The notes under the pieces: generated by a model
Databases searched by the model: none
Seen by the model: the letters and a program-made list of their open reading frames with translations, nothing else
Told to the model about the DNA's origin: nothing
Shown: piece after piece, positions 28,212 to 36,260 of the stretch
How positions within the stretch are numbered: position 1 is the first letter of the stretch
Layout: every line of letters starts with the position of its first letter
Translations under genes and position numbers: made by a program
DNA from: Ancylobacter rudongensis
GTDB taxonomy: Bacteria > Pseudomonadota > Alphaproteobacteria > Rhizobiales > Xanthobacteraceae
Assembly: GCF_900100155.1 (NCBI RefSeq)
Contig: NZ_FMTP01000001.1
Span: forward strand, 806,001 to 870,000
Length of the DNA: 64,000 bases
Reading direction: 5' to 3'

Positions 28212-29395
28212 GCGATACCGCTCTCAAGGACAAGCCGCAGCATGCCGGCTTCCTGAAGAACAATCTGCGCGAATACGGGATGCTGATCTCGCTCTTCGCC
28301 ATCATGATCTTCTTCGAGGTGGTGACGAACGGCACGCTGATGCGCCCGCTCAACCTCACCAATCTGGTGCTGCAGAACAGCTACATCGTCATCATGGCGC
28401 TGGGCATGCTGCTGGTCATCGTCACCGGCCATATCGACCTCTCGGTCGGCTCGGTGGCCGGCTTCATCGGCGCGGTGGCCGCCGTGCTGATGGTGAAGTT
28501 CGATGTCCACTACATCCCCGCCACGCTGATCTGCCTGGCGCTGGGCGGGCTGATCGGCGCCGCCCAGGGCTATTGGGTGGCCTATTTCAAGATCCCGTCC
28601 TTCATCGTGACGCTGGCCGGCATGCTGGTGTTCAAGGGGCTGGCGCTCGCCATCCTCGCCGGCCAGTCGGTCGGCCCGTTTCCGCCCACCTTCCAGAAGC
28701 TGTCCTCTGGCTTCATCCCGGAACTGGTGCCGGATGCCGGCGGTCTCTATCCCACCTCGCTGGCGGTCGGCGCCGTTCTGGCCCTCGGGCTGGTGTGGCT
28801 GAATTTTCGCGGCCGCGCCCGGCAGGAGGCGCACCATGTCGAGACCGAGCCCTATGGCTTCTTCGTCGCCAAGAATGTGGCGCTGTTCGGCATCATCACC
28901 TATTTCGCCTATCTGATCGCCTCGCATCGCGGCATGCCGAATGTGCTCGTCATCATGACGGCGCTGATCGCGCTCTATGCGTTTGTCACCACCCGCACCA
29001 CCATCGGCCGGCAGATCTATGCCGTCGGCGGCAATGAGAAGGCGGCCAAGCTCTCAGGCATCAAGACCGAGCGGCTCACCTTCCTCACCTTCGTCAATAT
29101 GGGCGTGCTGGCGGCGCTGGCGGGCCTCGTCTTCGCCGCCCGGCTGAACACGGCGACGCCGAAGGCGGGCCTTGGCTTCGAGCTCGACGTCATCGCCGCC
29201 TGCTTCATCGGCGGCGCCTCGGCCTATGGCGGCGTCGGCCGGGTCGGTGGCGCGGTGATCGGCGCGCTGATCATGGGCGTGATGAATAACGGCATGTCGA
29301 TCCTCGGCATCGGCATCGACTACCAGCAGGTCATCAAGGGCCTCGTGCTGCTCGGCGCCGTCTGCCTCGACGTCTACAACCAGCGCCGCGCCTGA
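28208..29395 (+). CDS. gguB: GguB-type sugar ABC transporter permease
   Basis: 395 residues, XylH/MmsB-like permease with about 11-12 membrane segments. The CUT2 motif [16 protein letters not shown] and the conserved EAA-like loop [17 protein letters not shown] are present, as is a long hydrophilic loop (about 195-220) typical of GguB. With ChvE and GguA it completes the second sugar importer. It ends the sugar island; a 118-bp gap follows before the next gene. Confidence 0.92.
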
Positions 29396-29513
29396 GGCGG
29401 CTGCGGCCCGGCGCTCCCGAGCGGGTGCCGGGTCCTGCGGGGCGCCCGGCTTGACAAGCGCGGCGCGCTGGCCGACCCCGGTTGTCCGCAACCCTCCCCG
29501 CACCCGGCGCGCC

Positions 29514-30638
29514 ATGTTCCGCTTCCTGCATTCCAGCGACCTGCATCTGGGCAAGCGCTTCGGCAATTTTTCCGGCGACCTGCCCAGCCGCCTGCGCGAG
29601 GCGCGCCATGGCGTGATCGCCCGGCTGGCGCAGCACGCGCGCGAGCAGGGCGCCGCCACCATCCTTCTCGCCGGCGACACCTTCGACACCGAAACCCCGG
29701 CCCCCGATGTGCGCCGTCAGGCGCTGGCGGAAATGCGCCACCATGCGCCGCTGCGCTGGGTCTTGCTGCCGGGCAACCATGATTCGCTGCAGGCGACCCA
29801 GCTCTGGGCGACGCTGACGGCGGAGGCGCCTGACAATGTGATCCTCGCCACCCAGGCCCGGCCGCTCGATCTCGCCCCCGGCGTGGTGCTGCTGCCCGCC
29901 CCCTGCACCACCCGCCGGCCCGGCCGCGACCTCACGGAGTGGATGGACGCCCAACCGACTCCCGAGGGCACGCTGCGCCTCGGCCTCGCCCATGGCGCCA
30001 TTCGCAGCTTTTCCGAGGACGCGGTGGCCGGCGACGTGATCGCGCCCGACCGTGCCCGCCGGGCCGGCCTTGCCTATCTCGCGCTCGGCGACTGGCACGG
30101 CGCGGTCGAGATCGACCCGCGCACTCGCTACAGCGGCACGCCCGAGCCGGACCGCTTCAAGCACGAGGCGCCGGGCACGGCGCTGCTGGTCAGCCTTGCC
30201 GGGGCGAGCGCCCTGCCCGAGGTGACGGCGCTGCCGACGGCGAGCTTCGCCTGGCGCGACCTCGACCTGCACCTGCTGGAAGGCGACGACCCCCTTTTGG
30301 CGCTGGCGGCGGTGCTGCCGGAGGCGCGGGCGCGCCGGCAGACGCTGGCCCGCCTCATCGCCACCGGGCGCACCCGGCTGGCCGGACAGGCAGCGCTGGC
30401 GGGCGCCGTCGCCGAGGCGGCGCCGGACTTCGCCTTTCTGGAGCTGGTCGAGGCGGGCCTCGTCACCGCCTGCGAAGCGGATGATCTCGACCTGATCGAC
30501 CGCGGCGGCGCGCTGCGCGAGGCGGCCAATGCGCTGCTGGCGGAGGCGGGCGACGCCTCCCGCTCTGCCGCCGAGCGCGAGGTCGCCCGCGCGGCGCTGG
30601 CGCGGCTCTACTCCTACGCGCAAGGTGCCGCGCCATGA
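29514..30638 (+). CDS. SbcD/YhaO-like DNA repair metallophosphoesterase
   Basis: 374 residues. All calcineurin-like metal motifs are present in order: S-D-L-H-L-G (D-x-H), A-G-D-T-F-D (GDxxD), P-G-N-H-D-S (GNHD), A-H-G-A and G-D-W-H-G. It is the Mre11/SbcD type nuclease partner of the ATPase encoded directly downstream with a four-base overlap. The C-terminal half is divergent and helical. The frame opens at 29451, but the N-terminal MFRFLHSSDLHLGK fixes the start. Probably processes DNA ends; the pair differs from standard SbcCD, as the partner lacks a zinc hook. Confidence 0.87.
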   Translation: MFRFLHSSDLHLGKRFGNFSGDLPSRLREARHGVIARLAQHAREQGAATILLAGDTFDTETPAPDVRRQALAEMRHHAPLRWVLLPGNHDSLQATQLWATLTAEAPDNVILATQARPLDLAPGVVLLPAPCTTRRPGRDLTEWMDAQPTPEGTLRLGLAHGAIRSFSEDAVAGDVIAPDRARRAGLAYLALGDWHGAVEIDPRTRYSGTPEPDRFKHEAPGTALLVSLAGASALPEVTALPTASFAWRDLDLHLLEGDDPLLALAAVLPEARARRQTLARLIATGRTRLAGQAALAGAVAEAAPDFAFLELVEAGLVTACEADDLDLIDRGGALREAANALLAEAGDASRSAAEREVARAALARLYSYAQGAAP

Positions 30639-33259
30639 AAATTTCGGCGCTGCGCCTGTTCAATGTGAAGCGCTTCGCCCAACGCGGCGTGGCGATCGAG
30701 GGCATCGGCAACGGCGTCAACGTGCTGTGCGCCGTCAACGAATTCGGCAAGTCGACCAGCTTCGAGGCGCTGCACGCGCTGTTCTTCCAGCCGCATTCCG
30801 GCACGCCGGGCGATGTGCAGCGGCTGCGGCCCTATAGCGGCGGCAGCCCGCTGGTCGAGGCTGACATCGCCACCGAAGAGGGCCGCTACCGCCTCACCAA
30901 GCAATATTATGGCGGCCGCTTCGCCCGCGTCACCGATCTGGCGACCGGCCGGCTGGTGGCGCAGGCGGATGAGGCGGAGGCCTTCATCGCCGGCCTCATC
31001 CGTGGCGGCACCGCCGGCCCGGCCGGGCTGCTCTGGGTGCGGCAGGGCCTCACCGGCATCGAGAAGCGCAGCAAGTCGGAAGAGGACAGCGAGAAGCAGG
31101 TGCGCGCCAGCCTGCTGGAATCGGTGCAGGGCGAGGTCGAGGCCGTCACTGGCGGCCGGCGCATGGCGGAGATCATGGCAGCGGCGCAGGAAGCGCTGGC
31201 CGAACTCGTCACCCCCAGCGGGAAGCCCAAGGCGAATGGGCGCTACGCCGCCGCAATCGACGCCCGCGACCGGCTGACGGCGCAGGAACAGCGGCTGGCC
31301 GAGGATGTCCGCGTCCTGCGCGAGGCGCTGGACCGCCGCGCCGTCGCGGTGAAGCGGCTCGCCGAACTGGACGATGCCGGCGAGCGTCAGGCCCGGCGCA
31401 AGGCGGTGGAGACCGCGCAGGCTTCCTTCGATGCGGCCAAGGCGCAGGGCGAGGCGCTGCGCACCGCCGAGGCGGAATGGAAGCTGGCCCGCGAGCGCCG
31501 CACCGCCGCCGAGCGGGAACTCACCGCCTTTCGCACCGTCCTTGCCACCTCGGACGCGCATTGGGCCGCGCTACAGGGCGCCGAGCAGCGGCGCGACGAG
31601 GCGGTGGCCAGGCGTCACGCGGCCAGTGCCGGGGTGGAGCAGGCCCATGCCGAGGTTGCGGCGGCGGAAGCCGCCGAGCAGGAGGCGCGCCAGCGCCTCG
31701 CCCGCGTCGAGGCCGCGCTCAAGGCGCGCGAGACGCTGGCGCGGCACGCGGCGTTGAGCGAGCGGCTGGCCGGCGCCGAGGCCGCCCGGCAGGCGCTGGA
31801 GGGGGCGCAGGCCCGGCTCGCCGTCGAGACGCTCCCGGCAGGCGCGGTGGAAGAACTCCAGGCGCTGGAAATCGACATCGCCAAGCTTCGCGCGGTCGAG
31901 GAGGCGGCGCGCCCCTCGGTGGCGATCGCCTATCAACCCGGCGCTGCCTCGCCCGTGCTGATGGACGCCACGCCGCTGCGCGAGGGCGAGGAACGCGGCT
32001 ATGAGGGCCAGGCGCAGCTGGTCATCCCTGGCCTCGGCACCCTCACTTTGCGCTCCAACCGGCCGCCGCAGGACAATAGCCGGCTGGAAAAGGCGCTGGC
32101 CCGCCATCGCGCGCTGCTGGCCGCCATGGGCGTGGCGACCCTCGCCGCCGCCCGCGCCCGGCAGATACGGGCGCAGCAGATCGAGTCCGAAGCGCGCGAG
32201 CTGCAGGGCCGGCTGGCTTTGCTCGCCCCGGAAGGGCTGGCGCGGCTGCGCGAGGCGGCGGCGATGCCCGGCGCGGTCGAGGCCGAGGCACCGGGTCCGG
32301 ACGAGGACCCCGCGCCGCTCCGCGCCTCCCTCGCCGCCACCGAGGCCCGGCGCACCCTCGCCCGGCAGGCGCTGCGGGCAGCCGAGCCGCTGCGGGCCCG
32401 CGCCGACGAGGCCTTTGTCGAGGCCGAGACCGCTTTGGCGGCGCTCCGGGCCGAGCGAACCCAGATCGAGGCCATTCTCGGCCCGGCGGAGGCGCGCGGC
32501 GCCCGGCTGCAGGAACTCTCCGAGCGCTTCGCGGAACGCGACCGACACAGCGCGGCCGCCGAGGCGCAGCTGCAGCGCCTGCGCGCTACGGTCATCGATC
32601 TCGAATCGGCCGAGGCGGCGCTGAGGCGCTCCCGTTCGGTCGAGGACGCCGCCGACAAGGAAGCCGCCACTTTGCGCGAGGCCATTGCCGGCCTCAACGC
32701 TCAGATCGGTACCCGCTCCGACGAGGCGGTGGAGGAAATGTGGGGCGAGGCGAAGGAGGCGCTTGCCGCCGCCAGCGCCCGCGTCGAGGGTTTCGCCGCC
32801 GAAATCCGCGTGCTGCAGCGGCTCGCCTCGGCGCTGGAAGCGGCGCGGGCGCAGGCGCGCGATCTCTATCTCAAGCCTGTGATGGCCGAGCTGACGCCGC
32901 TGCTCGGCCTGCTGTTCGACGATGCCGCCATCACCTTCGACGACAAGACGCTGCTGCCGCAGACCCTGCGCCGCAACGGTCATGAGGAAGATGTCGAGCG
33001 CCTCAGCGGCGGCATGCGCGAACAGCTCTCGGTGCTCACCCGCCTCGCCTTCGCCCGCCTGCTCGCCCGCGACGGCCGGCCGGCGCCGGTTATTCTCGAC
33101 GATGCGCTGGTCTATTCCGACGACGACCGCATCGAGCGCATGTTCGACGCGCTGCACCGCCAGTCGCGCGACCAGCAGATCATCGTCTTTTCCTGCCGCC
33201 AGCGCGCCTTCCAGAAGCTCGGCGGCAACGTGCTGACCATGACCGACTGGCAGCCCTGA
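30635..33259 (+). CDS. SbcC/YhaN-like AAA ATPase with long coiled coils, no zinc hook
   Basis: 874 residues. N-terminal P-loop reads N-E-F-G-K-S-T near residues 35-41, preceded by Ala-Val where the first Gly of the Walker A is usual. Long Arg/Glu/Ala-rich coiled coils run from about 190 to 420 and 480 to 770. The ABC signature L-S-G-G-M-R-E-Q is near 790 and Walker B P-V-I-L-D-D-A near 820. No C-x-x-C zinc hook is visible; instead a Gly/Pro-rich insert (about 427-475, with PGAASPVLMDATPL and VIPGLGTLTLRSNRPP) sits at the coil apex. It is a partner of the preceding nuclease by four-base overlap. YhaN-type proteins also lack the hook. Confidence 0.85.
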   Translation: MKISALRLFNVKRFAQRGVAIEGIGNGVNVLCAVNEFGKSTSFEALHALFFQPHSGTPGDVQRLRPYSGGSPLVEADIATEEGRYRLTKQYYGGRFARVTDLATGRLVAQADEAEAFIAGLIRGGTAGPAGLLWVRQGLTGIEKRSKSEEDSEKQVRASLLESVQGEVEAVTGGRRMAEIMAAAQEALAELVTPSGKPKANGRYAAAIDARDRLTAQEQRLAEDVRVLREALDRRAVAVKRLAELDDAGERQARRKAVETAQASFDAAKAQGEALRTAEAEWKLARERRTAAERELTAFRTVLATSDAHWAALQGAEQRRDEAVARRHAASAGVEQAHAEVAAAEAAEQEARQRLARVEAALKARETLARHAALSERLAGAEAARQALEGAQARLAVETLPAGAVEELQALEIDIAKLRAVEEAARPSVAIAYQPGAASPVLMDATPLREGEERGYEGQAQLVIPGLGTLTLRSNRPPQDNSRLEKALARHRALLAAMGVATLAAARARQIRAQQIESEARELQGRLALLAPEGLARLREAAAMPGAVEAEAPGPDEDPAPLRASLAATEARRTLARQALRAAEPLRARADEAFVEAETALAALRAERTQIEAILGPAEARGARLQELSERFAERDRHSAAAEAQLQRLRATVIDLESAEAALRRSRSVEDAADKEAATLREAIAGLNAQIGTRSDEAVEEMWGEAKEALAAASARVEGFAAEIRVLQRLASALEAARAQARDLYLKPVMAELTPLLGLLFDDAAITFDDKTLLPQTLRRNGHEEDVERLSGGMREQLSVLTRLAFARLLARDGRPAPVILDDALVYSDDDRIERMFDALHRQSRDQQIIVFSCRQRAFQKLGGNVLTMTDWQP

Positions 33260-33274
33260 GGCCGGCGCTGCGCT

Positions 33275-34696
33275 CTAGCCCCGCACCACCTTGCCGGGGT
33301 TCATGATGTTGGCGGGGTCGAGCGCGGCTTTCAGCGCCCGCATCATGTGGAGCTTGGCCTTGTCGCCATAGCGGTCCAGCAGGTCGAGCTTGACGATGCC
33401 GATGCCATATTCCGCGCCGAAGGAGCCGCCCATCGCCACCGCAAGGTCATAGATGCGCGGCGACACCTCGCGCTCGAACCATGGCTTGTAAACGGCCGGC
33501 TCCGCCCCCACCGGGGCGACCACGTTGAAATGGACATTGCCGTCGCCGACATGGCCGTAAATGGAGAGCCGCCCGCCGGCGCCGTGCGCGTCCACCAGCG
33601 CGCTGGCCTTGGTGATGAAGGCCGGCAAAGCCGAGGTCGGCACCGAGACGTCGTGCTTCACCGAGCCGCCATTGGCGACTTCCGCCTCGGGAATATGCTC
33701 GCGCAAATACCATAGCTGGTCGCGCTGCTGGCCCCCATTGGCGAGCGTGCCGTCGCTGACCAGCCCCTCGCCCATCAGTTCCTCCAGCAAGGTCCCCACC
33801 GCCTCCTCCAGCGCCAGCACCGGCGAGCAGGTCTGCGCCTCCATCAGCACATAGTGCTGCGCCGGCGTCTCCAGCGGATGGCGCAGGCCGGGCTGCGCGG
33901 CCAGCAGCAGGCTGAGCGAATGCTGCGAGACATATTCGAACGAGGTGATGTTCTCGCCGGTCAGTGTTTGCGCCCGGGCCAGCAGCGTGGTCAGCGCGTC
34001 GATCTCCGCCACGGCGAGGAAGGCGGTCACGGTCTGCGCCGGCTTGCGCGCCAGCTTCAGCGAGGCGGCGGTGATGATGCCGAGCGTGCCCTCGGCGCCG
34101 AGCAGCATCTGCTTGACGTCGTAGCCGGTGTTGTTCTTGCGCAGTGGCTGCAGCACGTTGAGCAATTGCCCGTCCGGCAGCACCGCCTCCAGCCCCAGCA
34201 CGAGGTCGCGGGCCATGCCGTATTTCAGCACCGAGATGCCGCCGGCATTGGTGGAAAGCGCGCCGCCGAGCTGGCAGGACTGGCGCGAACCGAGATCGAG
34301 CGGCAGCATCAGGCCGGCCGCGTCGGCCGCCTCCTGCAGCACGCTCAGCACGCAGCCGGCTTCCGCCGTGAGCGAGAGATTGGCGGCGTCGAGCGCCCGC
34401 ACCGCGTTCAGCCGCTCCAGGCTCAGCACCAGTTCGCCGCCATCCGGCGAGGGGGTGGCGGCGGCGCAATAGGAGGTGTTGCCGCCCTGCGGCACCAGCG
34501 GCACGCCATGGGCGGCGCAAAGGGTGACGATGGCCTGCACCTCCACTGTGGAGCGCGGGCGCAGCACGGCGCGCGCGGCGCCGGTGCGGAAGTGGCGGAA
34601 ATCGGTGAGATAGCGCGCCACCACATCCGGGTCGGTGGCGGTGATCTCCGGCGGCAGGCGGCCGAGAACGGTGCTGATCGGGTCCATCTCTGCCAT
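33275..34696 (-). CDS. FAD-linked oxidase, D-lactate / D-2-hydroxyglutarate dehydrogenase type
   Basis: 473 residues, GlcD/DLD2 family: FAD_binding_4 domain (about 35-215, with the pyrophosphate-binding VPQGGNTS and QLGGALSTNAGGISVLKYG) and a C-terminal FAD-oxidase domain with metal-binding SIYGHVGDGNVHFNV and the final NPGKVV. The oxidised substrate is a D-2-hydroxy acid; which one cannot be read. The first loop reads N-T-S-Y-C-A-A-A, where most family members have N-T-G-L-V-G-G, so the group is unusual. The ATG at 34696 follows GAGG with six bases spacing; a longer frame to 34717 is weaker. Downstream of, and codirectional with, the GntR gene. Confidence 0.87.
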   Translation of the reverse strand: MAEMDPISTVLGRLPPEITATDPDVVARYLTDFRHFRTGAARAVLRPRSTVEVQAIVTLCAAHGVPLVPQGGNTSYCAAATPSPDGGELVLSLERLNAVRALDAANLSLTAEAGCVLSVLQEAADAAGLMLPLDLGSRQSCQLGGALSTNAGGISVLKYGMARDLVLGLEAVLPDGQLLNVLQPLRKNNTGYDVKQMLLGAEGTLGIITAASLKLARKPAQTVTAFLAVAEIDALTTLLARAQTLTGENITSFEYVSQHSLSLLLAAQPGLRHPLETPAQHYVLMEAQTCSPVLALEEAVGTLLEELMGEGLVSDGTLANGGQQRDQLWYLREHIPEAEVANGGSVKHDVSVPTSALPAFITKASALVDAHGAGGRLSIYGHVGDGNVHFNVVAPVGAEPAVYKPWFEREVSPRIYDLAVAMGGSFGAEYGIGIVKLDLLDRYGDKAKLHMMRALKAALDPANIMNPGKVVRG

Positions 34697-34791
34697 GTCG
34701 TTCCTCGCCGCTCGCATCCACCCTATGCGGGCCGGCCGAGATAGCCGGTGCGCGGCGCGGCTGGCAAGCCGGGGCGATACGCGGCGGCGGG

Positions 34792-35487
34792 TCAGATCCG
34801 GCTGAGAATGGCGCCGGCGAGTCCGGCCACCGTCGCCACATGGGCGCGGCTGGCCTCATAGGCGCCCGCCCCGTCCCGCCGCAGCAGCGCCGCGTGCAGC
34901 AGCCGCATCTCGGCGATGGCGGCCCTGTGCCGCCCTTCCTGCGCGATGGTCATCGAGCGCAGATGGTTGATGCGGGCATTGAGCGAGCGCACCACGTCCC
35001 ACGCCACTTCCTTGCCGGCGGCGACGAACAGCTTCTCGTAGAATTCCGTGGTCCGGCGCAGCACTTCGCGCGGGCTGCCGGTCTGGAAAGCGGCGTCGAT
35101 CTCGTCGATCACCCGGCCGAGCTCGGCGATGGCGGCCTCGGAAGCGTTCAGCGCGCAGGCCCGCGCCGCCTCGCTCTCCAGCAGGCCGCGGATCTCGTAG
35201 ATCTGTGCCGCCTGCGCCGGGTCCGGCTTGGTCACGGCCGGGCCCTGATGGGGAATGGTTTCCACCAGCCCCTCGGCCTCCAGATGCCGCAGCACCTCGC
35301 GCACCACGCTGCGGCTTACCCCCAGCCGCTCGCACAGCGTGCGCTCGACCAGCCGCTCGCCGGGCTTGAAGCGGAAATCGAGAATGGCGTCGCGCATCTT
35401 TTCCAGCGTCAGGCTGCGCAGCGTGGTGACGCTGCGCTCGACCTTCATCTCTTCATTCGCCGTGTTCGATTCCGTCGTCGCGACCAT
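34792..35487 (-). CDS. GntR-family (FCD) transcriptional regulator, divergent to DUF1185 operon
   Basis: 231 residues. Winged helix (about 20-90) with ERLVERTLCERLGVSRSVVREVLRHLEAEGLV and FCD domain with E-I-R-G-L-L-E-S-E-A-A and later Asp/His candidates. It is divergent from the monooxygenase-transporter operon that starts at 35640 and 95 bp upstream of the FAD oxidase on the same strand, so it probably controls both. Two inverted repeats in the 152-bp divergent region are good candidate operators. Confidence 0.87.
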   Translation of the reverse strand: MVATTESNTANEEMKVERSVTTLRSLTLEKMRDAILDFRFKPGERLVERTLCERLGVSRSVVREVLRHLEAEGLVETIPHQGPAVTKPDPAQAAQIYEIRGLLESEAARACALNASEAAIAELGRVIDEIDAAFQTGSPREVLRRTTEFYEKLFVAAGKEVAWDVVRSLNARINHLRSMTIAQEGRHRAAIAEMRLLHAALLRRDGAGAYEASRAHVATVAGLAGAILSRI

Positions 35488-35531
35488 GGCCGTCTCCGTT
35501 CCCGCCTCTTGTCGCCCGAGCGGCGCGGGAT

Positions 35532-35550
35532 GACAATTGACTCGATTGTC
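35532..35550. promoter_or_regulatory. Inverted repeat, candidate GntR operator 1
   Basis: GACAAT (35532-35537) and ATTGTC (35545-35550) separated by seven bases. It overlaps a TTGACT sequence (35537) that could be a -35 box reading toward the DUF1185 operon. It lies in the divergent region just upstream of the second palindrome. Confidence 0.5.
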
Positions 35551-35552
35551 TT

Positions 35553-35564
35553 ATGGTATACCAT
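35553..35564. promoter_or_regulatory. Perfect palindrome ATGGTATACCAT, candidate GntR operator 2
   Basis: A 12-bp perfect palindrome in the AT-rich centre of the divergent region. FCD-type GntR regulators typically bind such TNGTNTACNA-like palindromes with a central TA step, and this one fits that form well. It begins two bases after the first inverted repeat, so both may be contacted together. Confidence 0.65.
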
Positions 35565-35639
35565 CATACGTAACGTGAGAACACCCGCCCTGAACACCGC
35601 TTCGGGCGGCGATCCAGCCCTTCTGTCGTGGAACCCATC

Positions 35640-36260
35640 ATGCCGTTGCAGCTGCGCAAGCTCGTTACCTATTCCGAGACCACGCTGATCGAGGGCGGCC
35701 GCGCCGCCGCCACACCGCTGCGCCTGTATGCGGCGGCGGCCGTGCTGACCAACCCGTGGGCCGGGCGCGGCTTCGTCGAGGATCTCAAGCCCGAGATTCA
35801 CGACATCGCCCCCCAGCTCGGCGCGCTGCTGACCGAGGAAATCCTGCGCATGGCCGGCTCGGGCGAGGCGGTGGAAGGCTATGGCAAGGCGGCGATCGTC
35901 GGCACCTCGGGCGAGGTGGAGCACGCCTCGGCGCTGATCCACACGCTGCGTTTCGGCAATCACTACCGCAAGGCGGTCGGCGCCAAGAGCTATCTCGCCT
36001 TCACCAATACGCGCGGCGGGCCGAACGCTTCCATCGCCATTCCGCTGATGGACAAGCTGGATGAGGGGCGCCGCTCGCATTACCTCACCATCCAGTTCGC
36101 GATTCCCGACGCCCCGGCGCCCGACGAGATCGTGGTCGCGCTCGGCGCCTCCATCGGTGGCCGCCCGCATCACCGCATCGGCGACCGCTATCAGGACCTG
36201 AAGGACCTCGGCTCCACTCAGGGGCTGGACACCGCCCCGGCGGACGCCTCGCATGGCTGA
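35640..36260 (+). CDS. DUF1185 (amino acid synthesis family) protein
   Basis: 206 residues. It matches the DUF1185 family, annotated as amino acid synthesis protein without firm evidence. No signal peptide or membrane span. Conserved-looking segments are GKAAIVGTSGEVEHASALIHTLRFG and IVVALGASIGGRPHHRIGDRYQDL. The family is often next to flavin-dependent monooxygenase genes, as here; a role as a small hydrolase or enzyme of a ring-opening step is possible but unproven. The ATG at 35640 was chosen over a GTG at 35628. It overlaps the next gene by eight bases. Confidence 0.78.
   Translation: MPLQLRKLVTYSETTLIEGGRAAATPLRLYAAAAVLTNPWAGRGFVEDLKPEIHDIAPQLGALLTEEILRMAGSGEAVEGYGKAAIVGTSGEVEHASALIHTLRFGNHYRKAVGAKSYLAFTNTRGGPNASIAIPLMDKLDEGRRSHYLTIQFAIPDAPAPDEIVVALGASIGGRPHHRIGDRYQDLKDLGSTQGLDTAPADASHG

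Noticed and set aside
31571-33157. An open frame of 528 codons antisense to the SbcC-like ATPase
   Set aside because: Composition follows the reverse of the coiled coil (Arg/Leu/Gln-rich repeats) and there is no domain or ribosome site.
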